From: an uncultured Lachnospiraceae bacterium
GTDB lineage: Bacteria; Bacillota; Clostridia; Lachnospirales; Lachnospiraceae
NCBI GenBank assembly: GCA_910578085.1
Contig: CAJTPM010000001.1
Location: forward strand, 168,621-232,620
Length of the DNA: 64,000 bases
Direction: 5' to 3'
In this document: positions 8,374-16,686 of the stretch, one piece after another
How the letters are laid out: each line of letters starts with the position of its first letter
Numbering within the stretch: position 1 is the stretch's first letter
Position numbers and translations under genes: made by a program
Notes under the pieces: generated by a model
Told to the model about the DNA's origin: nothing
Seen by the model: the letters and a program-made list of their open reading frames with translations, nothing else
The model's database searches: none

Positions 8374-9231
8374 TCACCTCTGCAGATCAGGGAAAAAACG
8401 GCATATCTCCCGTTTTGCCTCCTCTACCGTCGTCGCGGCGGTGTCCACAGGCCATCCTGCCTCCCTCAGCATATACATGATTTCCGTCACCTGGGGCACG
8501 GAAAGCCCCATATCTTCCAACTCCGCCTTATGAGCAAAGACCTGTTTCGGCTCGCCGTCATAGCAGATACTGCCCCTGTTCATCACCAGGATCCTGTCCA
8601 CATACTCCGCCACATCGTCCATGCTGTGGGACACCAGTATCACCGTGATCCCCCGCTCTCTCCGAATGGAAGCCACCAGATCCAGAATCTCGTCCCTGCC
8701 CCCCGGATCCAAACCCGCCGTCGGTTCATCGAGCACCAGCACCTCCGGTTTCATCGCCAACACCCCGGCGATGGCCGCCCGGCGCTTTTGGCCGCCGGAA
8801 AGATCGAAAGGCGGCTGGTAAAAGCAGTCGTCCGGCAGCCCCACCTGTTTTAACGCCTCAAAAGCCCGAAGTTCGGTCTCCTTTCTGTCCAGTCCCAGAT
8901 TCTTCGGTCCGAAACAGACATCCGTAAACACATCCGTCTCAAACAGCTGGTGTTCCGGATACTGAAACACCAGTCCCACCTTGCTGCGCAGCTTTTTTTT
9001 ACTGAAATCCTTATCGTGGATATCCTCTCCATTATAGTAAATATGCCCTGACGTAGGCGCAAGCAGCCCGTTCAGGTGCTGCACCAGCGTGGATTTGCCG
9101 GAACCGGTATGCCCGATCAGGCCGATAAACTGCCCGTCCGGAATGGTAAGGCTTACGTCGTTTAACGCTCTCACCATAAGCTCCGTCCCGCCGCCGTATT
9201 CATATGTCACATGGTCCAAAATCAGTGCCAT
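8374..9231 (-). CDS. ecfA2: ECF transporter ATP-binding protein EcfA2
   Basis: 285 residues with Walker A GHTGSGKST, Q-loop FQYPEHQLF, signature LSGGQKRRAAIAG and Walker B VLVLDEPTAGLDP followed by the H-loop SHSMDD. FQYPEHQLF is characteristic of the ECF ATPases. It pairs with EcfA1 as a heterodimer under EcfT. The ATG at 9231 is preceded by GGGAG. It begins 69 bp after ecfA1. Confidence 0.95.
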   Translation of the reverse strand: MALILDHVTYEYGGGTELMVRALNDVSLTIPDGQFIGLIGHTGSGKSTLVQHLNGLLAPTSGHIYYNGEDIHDKDFSKKKLRSKVGLVFQYPEHQLFETDVFTDVCFGPKNLGLDRKETELRAFEALKQVGLPDDCFYQPPFDLSGGQKRRAAIAGVLAMKPEVLVLDEPTAGLDPGGRDEILDLVASIRRERGITVILVSHSMDDVAEYVDRILVMNRGSICYDGEPKQVFAHKAELEDMGLSVPQVTEIMYMLREAGWPVDTAATTVEEAKREICRFFPDLQR

Positions 9232-9300
9232 TTATTTTCTCCCACTTCACATCCGTGAAATTTCTGCGATTTGAAAACCCTGCAGTCTCTCATTTCCGCA

Positions 9301-10185
9301 TCATATTTTGATGAACCCCGCATTGCGCGCACGTTCTTTCCTCATGGACAATTCCTTCACAAGTTCTTTCCCCGATAAAATACCGGCAGGAAGAGGCAAA
9401 CCGCTTTTTTGCAGCTCATAGGCCAAAAGCGTTGCCTTCGGCACATCCAGCCGCAGATCCTTTAACTTCTCCACCTTAGAAAAAATCTCTCCGGGCGTCC
9501 CCTGCATGGCGATCTTCCCGCGGTCCATCACAAACACCTTATCCGCATGAATAATCTCTTCCATATAATGCGTGATCAGAATAACCGTCACTTTCTCTAC
9601 ATCGTTAAGCGCCCGCACCGCCCGGATCACTTCTTTCCGTCCCCCGGGATCTAACATCGCTGTTGGCTCATCCAGCACAATGCACTTCGGATGCATGGCC
9701 AGCACACCGGCTATGGATACCCGCTGCTTCTGGCCGCCGGAAAGCTTGTTCGGCGCAAATTTGCGGTACTCGTACATCCCCACCGCCCTGAGGCTCTCCT
9801 CCACTCTCTCCCAGATCTCTTTTGTGGGCACCCCCATATTTTCCGGGCCAAACCCCACATCCTCTTCCACCACCTGGCCGATGATCTGATTATCCGGATT
9901 CTGGAACACCATGCCTGCCCGCTGTCTGACATCCCAGAGATTTTTTTCCTCCTCCGTATCCATGCCGTCCACCCAGACCGTTCCCTCTGTGGGCATCAGG
10001 ATCGCATTGAAATGTTTCGCGAGAGTGGATTTGCCGGAACCGTTGTGCCCTAAAATCGCAATAAAGTCACCGGGCGCCACCTCCATGTCCACATGATCCA
10101 CCGCCGTGGTGATCCCCTCCACATTTCCTTCCTCATCGCGCCTGATATAATCAAAAACAAGATCCTGCGTCTCTATAATATTCAT
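9301..10185 (-). CDS. ecfA1: ECF transporter ATP-binding protein EcfA1
   Basis: 294 residues with Walker A GHNGSGKST, Q-loop FQNPDNQIIG, signature LSGGQKQRVSIAG, Walker B CIVLDEPTAMLDP and H-loop THYMEE. It opens the ecfA1-ecfA2-ecfT-truA operon. The FQNPDNQ element distinguishes EcfA1 from EcfA2. A promoter 66 bp upstream fits it as the first gene. The neighbouring rpoA-rplQ block usual in Firmicutes is not here; a divergent peptidase gene takes its place. Confidence 0.95.
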   Translation of the reverse strand: MNIIETQDLVFDYIRRDEEGNVEGITTAVDHVDMEVAPGDFIAILGHNGSGKSTLAKHFNAILMPTEGTVWVDGMDTEEEKNLWDVRQRAGMVFQNPDNQIIGQVVEEDVGFGPENMGVPTKEIWERVEESLRAVGMYEYRKFAPNKLSGGQKQRVSIAGVLAMHPKCIVLDEPTAMLDPGGRKEVIRAVRALNDVEKVTVILITHYMEEIIHADKVFVMDRGKIAMQGTPGEIFSKVEKLKDLRLDVPKATLLAYELQKSGLPLPAGILSGKELVKELSMRKERARNAGFIKI

Positions 10186-10250
10186 AAGCTTTCCCCGTAT
10201 CGCCTTACCAAATTATCATCTCGCGCAGCAGCCCATCTGCCACCTCACTG

Positions 10251-10279
10251 ATTATACAGGATATCATTCCTGATTACAA
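10251..10279 (-). promoter_or_regulatory. Promoter of the ecfA1 operon
   Basis: TTGTAA, 17 bp, TATAAT on the minus strand. It overlaps the -35 region of the divergent plus-strand promoter. Confidence 0.75.
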
Positions 10280-10301
10280 GTCACGAAAAATGTGATATAA
10301 T
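10273..10301 (+). promoter_or_regulatory. Promoter abutting the M15 peptidase start
   Basis: ATTACA, 17 bp, TATAAT. The -10 ends six bases before the ATG at 10308, so the transcript would start at or within a base or two of the start codon. Confidence 0.55.
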
Positions 10302-10307
10302 CTCCCC

Positions 10308-11357
10308 ATGAGCAAAAATTTTCTGAATAAAAATCAAAAAAGAATACTATATAAGAATATGGGCATTCTGCTTGCCCTCACCGTACTGTGTGCCGTTTTT
10401 GTCAGACGTATCTCTTCCGTGGGTGGGGAGACACTGCAGGATCTGGCCGACAGGCAGGAACAGGAAACAACTATCCTGGAAAATGATACTGCCTCCGCGG
10501 ATCTTTCCCCTGCTGAAGAGCAGAATCCCTCTGCGGACAATAATACTGAGGGAACCTCCGGTTTCCCGGATGATACCGCTTCCGATAACAAACTTCCTCA
10601 GCAGGAAGTCTGGAACCATTCTTCCGACAGCGGTCTCCCGGAACAGGAAAATACAGCAAACTCCACCGCACAGGACGCCACACAGACAAAATCCGAAACA
10701 GCTTCCCCACAGGAAAATTCTGCACAATCGAAAGGAGAACCCGCCATGGCCGACAGAGTAACCTGGCAGGAGGGCTTTTATTACGAATCCCTGAGCGATA
10801 CGGTCAAAGAACGGATCACCGGCATTTCCTACCCTACAGACGACAGTAACGCTGCCGTCTCTTACGATATGCTCCGTTATGTAAATGTTCTGTATTATGA
10901 TTTTCAGGGAGAGACGCAGACCGGCGAACTGATCTGCCATAAAGCCATCGCGCAGGATCTGGTGGAAATATTTTACGAATTATATGAAGCCCGCTATCCC
11001 ATTGAACGAATTGCGCTGATCGATGCGTACCAGGGCGATGACGAACTGTCCATGCAGGATAATAATACTTCCTGCTTCAACTACAGAACCCGCTCTTCCG
11101 GCAAACTGTCCAACCATGCCTACGGGCTGGCCCTGGATCTCAACCCGCTTTACAACCCTTATGTTGCCTCCCGAAGTGACGGTTCTGCCGACGTCGCCCC
11201 TGCAGGCAGCGAAGATTACGTGGACAGAAGCCGTTCTTTCGACTATAAGATCGACAAAGACGACCTGGCCTGCAGACTTTTTACAGAACACGGCTTTACC
11301 TGGGGCGGCAGCTGGCGCTCCGTGAAAGATTACCAGCATTTCGAGAAGGAAATCTGA
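10308..11357 (+). CDS. Membrane-anchored M15 (VanY/CwlK-like) peptidase
   Basis: 349 residues. A basic N-terminus and one transmembrane segment (about 18-33) are followed by a Ser/Thr/Glu/Asn-rich stalk to about residue 145. The C-terminal M15 domain has the zinc motif SNHAYGLALDLNP (H and D ligands) and the final DYQHFE histidine. Such enzymes are D,D-carboxypeptidases or L,D-endopeptidases acting on peptidoglycan stems. It is monocistronic and divergent from ecfA1. No Shine-Dalgarno lies before the ATG at 10308, and the promoter suggests a leaderless message; the next ATG (10359) also lacks one and would remove the positive N-terminus. Confidence 0.88.
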   Translation: MSKNFLNKNQKRILYKNMGILLALTVLCAVFVRRISSVGGETLQDLADRQEQETTILENDTASADLSPAEEQNPSADNNTEGTSGFPDDTASDNKLPQQEVWNHSSDSGLPEQENTANSTAQDATQTKSETASPQENSAQSKGEPAMADRVTWQEGFYYESLSDTVKERITGISYPTDDSNAAVSYDMLRYVNVLYYDFQGETQTGELICHKAIAQDLVEIFYELYEARYPIERIALIDAYQGDDELSMQDNNTSCFNYRTRSSGKLSNHAYGLALDLNPLYNPYVASRSDGSADVAPAGSEDYVDRSRSFDYKIDKDDLACRLFTEHGFTWGGSWRSVKDYQHFEKEI

Positions 11358-11544
11358 CAGACCGTCATCAGGAAGCCGGATCAGTGAACTGTTATAAGAA
11401 AACCTACCATTTATATTTGGGGTATGGTATAATATCGACAGATATTATACCGCGCCGAGCGTAGCGGGTGTGCATCGCTAAGCGTATCATGGCTGCCTGC
11501 GGACATGATATAATATTCAGAAAAATCACGAAGGAGCCACCGCA
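11358..11544. other. Region upstream of the XRE regulator
   Basis: Carries a perfect palindrome (listed separately), a GCGCCGAGCGTAGCGGGTGT block also seen in degenerate form near 33404, and a TATAAT at 11509-11514 that could serve as the -10 of the regulator gene. No matching -35 is evident. Confidence 0.5.
11426..11451. repeat. Perfect 11-bp palindrome with 4-nt centre
   Basis: GGTATAATATC, GACA, GATATTATACC. The arm sequence recurs in part at 11507-11516. It could be an operator for the adjacent XRE protein or part of a dispersed repeat, since a degenerate copy occurs at 33300-33325. Confidence 0.6.
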
Positions 11545-11946
11545 ATGGATAAAAATTCCTCAAACGCCAGATTTGTTGCAGACAGAATCACAAGACTTCG
11601 CATAGAGCATGGCATTTCCGAGTATCAGCTCAGCCTGGACCTTGGATTCAGCAAGGGTTATATTCAGGCAATCTCTTCCGGAAATATCATACCCTCCCTC
11701 GGCGCTCTCTACAAGATCTGCGATTACTTTGAGATCACACCGGCCCAGTTCTTTTCCGGCAAGTCAAATGATACCAAACTGCTGGAAGATCTGGCCAGTG
11801 CAATCCGCGAATTGTCACTTGAAGAACAGTATACCCTTTATCACTTTCTGAAAGGCGGAAAAATACCGACGCCAAAGTCAAAAACCAGAAGAAAATCTTC
11901 TAATCGGGTATCACAGGCACCGCATCCTCAGGAATCGGACAAATAA
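11545..11946 (+). CDS. XRE-family transcriptional regulator
   Basis: 133 residues. An HTH_3 domain occupies about residues 9-67 (ITRLRIEHGISEYQLSLDLG, then FSKGYIQAISSG as the recognition region). A short helical part and a basic tail (PKSKTRRKSSN) follow. It probably binds DNA as a dimer; the palindrome 100 bp upstream is a candidate site. AAGGAG precedes the ATG. Its last 47 bases overlap the 3' end of the convergent M20 hydrolase gene. Target genes are unknown. Confidence 0.85.
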   Translation: MDKNSSNARFVADRITRLRIEHGISEYQLSLDLGFSKGYIQAISSGNIIPSLGALYKICDYFEITPAQFFSGKSNDTKLLEDLASAIRELSLEEQYTLYHFLKGGKIPTPKSKTRRKSSNRVSQAPHPQESDK

Positions 11947-13342
11947 ATCCCTCTTTTGTCCTTCTCTCAAATTCTTTCCCTGCCTCGTTTAACAGACCTG
12001 GATTTTCAAACAGGTCTATTGCTCCTGCTGCCAGCACCTTTCCTGCCTGCATTGCCGCTTTATGCCCGATTTCTGTCCTGTCGCAGGAGACGATCTGCCA
12101 GCTGTGGCCGGGACAGCCGTTTGGCCATGCCGCCACATGGATCTGCGCCGTGGGCGTAAGCCAGCTTACATCCCCCACATCCGTCGAACCGGGTTCAAAA
12201 GCATCCCCCGTATAGAGAGGCGCGAGAAATGCATTCATGGCATGACCGGACTCTTTCTGCTTCTTTTCAACGGTCTCTCTTGCCTCCGGGTCATATTTTG
12301 CCGCAATGCCCGGATTATAATTCTGCGTCTGAAAATCTGCTGCCAGTTTATCCGCATACCCATTTTCTTCTTCTGTATATGTGGGAACACCCAGTTCTTT
12401 AAAATTGTCATAGAGCACTTTTTCCAGCACATGATTGCAGACCGTATCCGCACAGCCATCAATAAACTTCCTCTGAAAGCTCGTCTCCGTCATCAGGGCG
12501 GCGCCCTCCGCAATCTTATCCACCCGTTTCTGCAGTTCCACAGCCTCCGCCACATGATTGGAACGTACCATATAGAGCACACTGGCCTTCGGCTGCACCA
12601 CATTGGCACTTAAGCCGCCGGCATCTGTAATAGCATAGTGGATCCTCGCCTTATCACTCATATGTTCCCGCAGAAACTGCACACCGATATTCATAAGCTC
12701 CACGGCGTCCAACGCGCTCCTGCCCATCTCAGGCGCTCCCGCTGCATGGGAAGCAAGACCGGTAAATTTATACTGCACCTGAATACAGGCGTTGGAGGAA
12801 CCTGTGACCACCTCGTTCACATCCTCCGGATGCCAGGTGAGCGCTGCGTCCAGATCCTTCCATACGCCGTCTCTGGCCATGAAAGCCTTTGCCGCGCCGC
12901 CCTCTTCACCGGGACAGCCATACAGTACCACGGTACCGGCATGGCCGGTCTGTTCCAGCCAGGCTTTTATGCCAATAGCCGCCGCCAAAGCCCCCGCTCC
13001 CAGCAGATTATGTCCGCAGCCGTGACCGTTTCCGCCTTCCACAAGCTCCCCCCGCCCGACGGCGCCCGCCTTCTGGGAAAGCCCTGACAGCGCGTCATAC
13101 TCCGCCAGAATGCCGATCACAGGTTTTCCCTGACCGAAGCGTGCCGAAAATGCAGTCCCGATACCGGCAATCCCTTTCTCCACATCGAATCCTTCTTTTT
13201 CCAGCACATCGCAGTACAGCGCACAGGACTTATATTCCTGCAGAGATAACTCCGCAAACTCCCAGATACTGTCCGCCACATAGGTAATGAGTTCCTGTTT
13301 TTCCTCAATTGCGGCAATTGCCCCCTGTTTTTCCGGTGTCAT
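11900..13342 (-). CDS. M20 family amidohydrolase, AbgB-like
   Basis: 480 residues. M20-type features include GILAEYDAL, the metal-binding GHGCGHNLLG, GCPGEEGGAAK with the catalytic Glu, and the dimerisation region around FTGLASHAAGAPE. The overall pattern, including STDVGDVSWLTP near the C-terminus, resembles p-aminobenzoyl-glutamate hydrolase subunit B, which cleaves that folate breakdown product. The partner AbgA is not adjacent, so the substrate may be another N-acyl amino acid or peptide. The ATG at 13342 is chosen because AAGGAG precedes it; the frame extends 99 bases further upstream. It follows an amino acid transporter operon on the same strand. Confidence 0.88.
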   Translation of the reverse strand: MTPEKQGAIAAIEEKQELITYVADSIWEFAELSLQEYKSCALYCDVLEKEGFDVEKGIAGIGTAFSARFGQGKPVIGILAEYDALSGLSQKAGAVGRGELVEGGNGHGCGHNLLGAGALAAAIGIKAWLEQTGHAGTVVLYGCPGEEGGAAKAFMARDGVWKDLDAALTWHPEDVNEVVTGSSNACIQVQYKFTGLASHAAGAPEMGRSALDAVELMNIGVQFLREHMSDKARIHYAITDAGGLSANVVQPKASVLYMVRSNHVAEAVELQKRVDKIAEGAALMTETSFQRKFIDGCADTVCNHVLEKVLYDNFKELGVPTYTEEENGYADKLAADFQTQNYNPGIAAKYDPEARETVEKKQKESGHAMNAFLAPLYTGDAFEPGSTDVGDVSWLTPTAQIHVAAWPNGCPGHSWQIVSCDRTEIGHKAAMQAGKVLAAGAIDLFENPGLLNEAGKEFERRTKEGFICPIPEDAVPVIPD

Positions 13343-13440
13343 GTTTTTTCTCCTTCTATTCCTCATACTCAGTATTTCTCTGATGTTCTGTTTATATCTT
13401 CCTTTTATACTTCCCCGATCAGACGCCTGGTAAATCAACA

Positions 13441-13460
13441 CCCCGCTGCAGGCAGCGGGG
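13441..13460 (-). terminator. Hairpin after the amino acid ABC transporter operon
   Basis: Perfect 8-bp GC stem CCCCGCTG / CAGCGGGG with a CAGG loop, 25 bp past the ATPase stop. The trailing T content is low, so termination may be incomplete. Confidence 0.65.
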
Positions 13461-13484
13461 TACTAAATTTTCTATACGCTACAT

Positions 13485-14261
13485 CTACAACACCTTTGAT
13501 AAAAACTCCTGCAGACGCGGGCTCTTCGGATATTCAAAAATATCCCGGGGACTTCCCTCTTCCACCAGAAGGCCGTCCGCCATAAATAACACCCTGTTTC
13601 CCACTTCTCTGGCAAAGCCCATCTCATGGGTGACCACCACCATGGTCATCCCTTCCCTGGCCAGACCTTTCATCACATCCAGCACCTCTCCTACCATCTC
13701 CGGATCAAGGGCAGAAGTGGGCTCATCAAACAACATCACATCCGGCTCCATCGCTAACGCCCTCACAATCGCCACACGCTGTTTCTGTCCGCCGGAAAGC
13801 TGAATCGGATAGTCGTTTGCCCGATCCTTAAGGCCCACTCTTTCCAGTAACGTCAGAGCCTTCTCCTCCGCTTCCGCTTTACTGATCTTTTTGACTTTCA
13901 TCGGCGCAAGCGTCATATTCTCCAGAATCGTCATATGGGGAAACAGATTGAAATGCTGGAATACCATTCCCATCTTCTGACGCAGATGATCGATATTCAG
14001 CTTTACCGTCTCGCCCTTTTCATTCGTATATTTTTTCTTTGTGATATCGTATCCCTCAAACAGGATGGAACCGCCTGTGGGTTCCTCCAGAAGATTCAGG
14101 CTCCGTAAAAAAGTGGATTTTCCGGAACCGGAAGGACCGATCACCACCACCACATCCCCAAAGTCAATATCCACCGTCACACCGTCAAGGGCCCTGATCT
14201 GATCTCCGTGGTAATGTTTTTTCAGATCTTTTACCTGTATCAGACTACCTCTTGTCTCCAT
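13485..14261 (-). CDS. Polar amino acid ABC transporter ATPase
   Basis: 258 residues with Walker A GPSGSGKST, Q-loop FQHFNLFPH, signature LSGGQKQRVAIVRA, Walker B VMLFDEPTSALDP and H-loop THEMGFA. This GlnQ/HisP pattern is specific to polar amino acid importers. It overlaps the permease gene by 17 bp, so the two are translated together. The last gene of a binding protein, permease, ATPase series. An ArgR-like site ahead of the series hints at arginine, lysine or ornithine as cargo. Confidence 0.94.
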   Translation of the reverse strand: METRGSLIQVKDLKKHYHGDQIRALDGVTVDIDFGDVVVVIGPSGSGKSTFLRSLNLLEEPTGGSILFEGYDITKKKYTNEKGETVKLNIDHLRQKMGMVFQHFNLFPHMTILENMTLAPMKVKKISKAEAEEKALTLLERVGLKDRANDYPIQLSGGQKQRVAIVRALAMEPDVMLFDEPTSALDPEMVGEVLDVMKGLAREGMTMVVVTHEMGFAREVGNRVLFMADGLLVEEGSPRDIFEYPKSPRLQEFLSKVL

Positions 14262-15030
14262 GGCTCATTCTCCTTTCAAAGTAAGCGATCAGCTTGGATG
14301 TGGGGAAACACAGGCAGAAATAGATCGCCGTTGCCACAAGCAACGGCTCAATGATCACAAACGTCGCTCCCTTCACCGCGTTCACTGCAGACATGATATC
14401 CTGCACGCCGATGGTATATGTAATAGCTGACTCCTTGATGATAACAACAAATTCATTTGCGATGGCAGGCAGAATATTTTTCAGCGCCTGGGGCAGAATG
14501 ATATAGCGCAGATTCTGCGTCCGGGAAAGCCCCAGAGATCTTGCCGCCTCCGTCTGCCCGCCGTCTATGGACTGGATGCCCGCACGGATGATCTCACACA
14601 GGTACGCCCCGGAGTTCATGCCAAGGGCTACAACACCGGGAAAGAATCTGCTGAATTTAATAAATCCAAAGACCTGAAAATTTGGCAGCTGGATGATCCC
14701 GAACACACCAAAGTAAATGATAAAAATCTGCACAATAACAGGCGTAGAACGCAGAATTTCCACATAGGCCGTGGCTAAAAAATCAAGGGGGTTAAATTTG
14801 CTGATCGCCACAAGAACCCCTCTCTCCCTCTGATGTCCTTCTCTGTCTATGCCCAGAAAACGAAATGGTCTGACATTGGACATACGCATCAACGCAAGAA
14901 CAAGCGCCAGACAAAAGCCAATAACCACCGTAAACAGCGACAATAAAACTGTGACAAGAAGACCCTGCCAGAACAGTTCCGCATAGGGGGCGATCTTTGA
15001 AAAATTGGATATCTTGATAAATGAATCCAT
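14245..15030 (-). CDS. Polar amino acid ABC transporter permease
   Basis: 261 residues of the HisM/GlnP type. Transmembrane segments lie near 20-48, 90-115, 130-150 and 215-245. The cytoplasmic EAA loop EAARSLGLSRTQNLRYIILPQ that contacts the ATPase is intact. A charged insertion (GIDREGHQRERG) sits between the first segments, longer than in many homologs. It is likely to work as a homodimer, since only one permease gene is present. Confidence 0.93.
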   Translation of the reverse strand: MDSFIKISNFSKIAPYAELFWQGLLVTVLLSLFTVVIGFCLALVLALMRMSNVRPFRFLGIDREGHQRERGVLVAISKFNPLDFLATAYVEILRSTPVIVQIFIIYFGVFGIIQLPNFQVFGFIKFSRFFPGVVALGMNSGAYLCEIIRAGIQSIDGGQTEAARSLGLSRTQNLRYIILPQALKNILPAIANEFVVIIKESAITYTIGVQDIMSAVNAVKGATFVIIEPLLVATAIYFCLCFPTSKLIAYFERRMSHGDKR

Positions 15031-15065
15031 GAGGGTATTCCTTTCTTTATAACAACAGCCGAAAG

Positions 15066-15087
15066 TCCTCCCTGTTGCCAGGGAGGA
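15066..15087 (-). terminator. Attenuating hairpin between binding protein and permease
   Basis: Perfect 9-bp stem TCCTCCCTG / CAGGGAGGA with a 4-nt loop, in the 107-bp gap. The downstream T content is modest. Such hairpins commonly let the binding protein be made in excess over the membrane parts. Confidence 0.65.
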
Positions 15088-15137
15088 ACTGTTCTTTTAT
15101 TTTCAGATGACTTTATGGGAAATGGTGCAGTTGTTCT

Positions 15138-15977
15138 TTACTCCTGCATGTTACCCTCGTCGTCCAGCAAGCCTTCGTAGGTATTGCCTGATGCAAGTTC
15201 ATTTGCTTCCGCCACAAACTTATCCATGGAGCCGTCCTCGATTGCTTTTGCGATCGCTTTATTCACCGCTTCGAGAAGCTCTGCATTGCCTTTGCTTACA
15301 CCGATGGAAGAGCCTTCCACATCATAAGGAACATCCAGCACAATCTCCAGATCCGGATAGTTTTTCTGATAGCTCTCCGCCACAGCTGTCTCTATATAGG
15401 CAGCATCCAGTTTTCCGCTCAGCAGCTCACTGATAATATCAGTCACTTTAGGAAGCGCTACGATATCCGCATCCGGCGAGTTGGTGTTTGCCAGATCCAT
15501 CTGAATGGAACCGGTCTGCGCGCCGACAGAGATATCGGGATTGTTACATGCTTCAAAACTGTTCAGGGTATCTGCATTCGCCTTTACTGTCACGAGAGAC
15601 TGACCGCCATAGTAATAAATATCGGAAAAATCCATAGCGTCCTCACGGGTCGGATCCGGTGAAAGACCTGCCATACCGATATCAACGGACTTTGTCTGCA
15701 CCTCACTCAATACGCCGTCAAAATCCATTGTAACCACTTCCAGTTCCAGTCCCATATCATCTGCTATGTACTGTGCCAGCGCCATATCAAAACCGGCAAG
15801 CTCCGGAGTTCCATCTGCTCCAATGGCATAAAACTCATAGGGTGCAAAATCCGGACTGGTAGCCACCGTCAATACCCCTTCTGTCACGGTAAGACCGCTA
15901 TTACCACTTCCGCCGCAGGCTGTAAGCCCGATCATCATAGCTGCAGCCGTCAATACTGCCAACACTTTCTTTTTCAT
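15138..15977 (-). CDS. Amino acid ABC transporter substrate-binding lipoprotein
   Basis: 279 residues. A lipoprotein signal peptide ends in LTAC (Cys21), followed by a GGSGNSG linker and an SBP_bac_3 domain. Typical elements include LTVATSPDFAPYEFY, GFDMALAQYIADDMGL and DIGMAGLSPDPTRE, which form the ligand pocket for polar amino acids. It is anchored outside the membrane and feeds the downstream permease. Two ATGs lie close together; GAGAGG is well placed for the inner one at 15977. The longer upstream frame starts before a usable ribosome site. Confidence 0.94.
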   Translation of the reverse strand: MKKKVLAVLTAAAMMIGLTACGGSGNSGLTVTEGVLTVATSPDFAPYEFYAIGADGTPELAGFDMALAQYIADDMGLELEVVTMDFDGVLSEVQTKSVDIGMAGLSPDPTREDAMDFSDIYYYGGQSLVTVKANADTLNSFEACNNPDISVGAQTGSIQMDLANTNSPDADIVALPKVTDIISELLSGKLDAAYIETAVAESYQKNYPDLEIVLDVPYDVEGSSIGVSKGNAELLEAVNKAIAKAIEDGSMDKFVAEANELASGNTYEGLLDDEGNMQE

Positions 15978-16048
15978 AATCATTTTCCTCTCTTTCCCAT
16001 GCATATTTTCTTCTTCCGGAATCGGTATCCCGATACCGACCTCCGTTT

Positions 16049-16066
16049 TATGCATATTTATGTATA
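16049..16066. promoter_or_regulatory. ArgR-like operator
   Basis: TATGCATATTTATGTATA matches TNTGNATWWWWATNCANA at all but one position. It lies 20-40 bases downstream of the predicted transcription start of the binding-protein gene, where a repressor could block transcription. Confidence 0.5.
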
Positions 16067-16093
16067 AATATTAGTTTTTAACATCTTTTATAC

Positions 16094-16121
16094 ATTATAT
16101 CCATTTTTTCTGATTTGACAA
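16094..16121 (-). promoter_or_regulatory. Promoter of the amino acid transporter operon
   Basis: TTGTCA, 16 bp, TATAAT on the minus strand, in an AT-rich region. Confidence 0.8.
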
Positions 16122-16150
16122 GAGGGAAAATGAAATTTTATTTTTAAAAT

Positions 16151-16684
16151 TTATTTCCGTTCTTCTTTCAGCCTCCCCGCCAGCATATAAAACATGGCGC
16201 CACTGGCCGCATAGCAGATCAGATAAGCCTTGCCCACATTACTTGTCAGAACTGTCATCACCACTCCCAGAAAGGGGATATGGAAAGTAACGACTCCTAT
16301 CATCGCATCATAAGGGATCTTCTCGATATCTACCTGCGTATTGGCATCCCCCTTCGTGATAAACTGGCCTTCCACGATCCTTTTTTCCACAATTCTATGA
16401 ATGATCACAGACCCACTGCTCCGGAATGCCGCTACATCGCCTTCTTTTATTTCTTCCGGCAAAGTCTCCTTCACATATACTACGCTGTCCACCGGGATCT
16501 CCGGCTCCATGCTGCCGCTCACCACATCATAGATCTGATAGCCGAACAGCTTCGGCAGTGTGACAGGAATACAGAGCAAAATCACACTGAACAGAATCAG
16601 CGTGCCCAGAATATTGCACACCGCAGGCAGAATCCCTCCTCCTTTTTTCTTTTCTTCCTTTCTCATCGTTTCCGCCTCTGCCAA
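16151..16684 (-). CDS. Signal peptidase I, SipW type
   Basis: 177 residues. An N-terminal transmembrane segment (about 21-43) and a C-terminal one (about 150-168) flank the catalytic region. Catalytic Ser58 lies in VSGSMEP. The general base position holds His96 (VIIHRIVE) rather than Lys, which marks the ER/SipW branch of signal peptidases. SipW of Bacillus processes a few specific exported proteins. It starts with TTG at 16684, with AGGAGG ten bases upstream inside the sortase gene; an ATG six codons later is the alternative. It is adjacent to the sortase, so both may serve the same surface protein. Confidence 0.88.
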   Translation of the reverse strand: MAEAETMRKEEKKKGGGILPAVCNILGTLILFSVILLCIPVTLPKLFGYQIYDVVSGSMEPEIPVDSVVYVKETLPEEIKEGDVAAFRSSGSVIIHRIVEKRIVEGQFITKGDANTQVDIEKIPYDAMIGVVTFHIPFLGVVMTVLTSNVGKAYLICYAASGAMFYMLAGRLKEERK

Positions 16685-16686
16685 TT

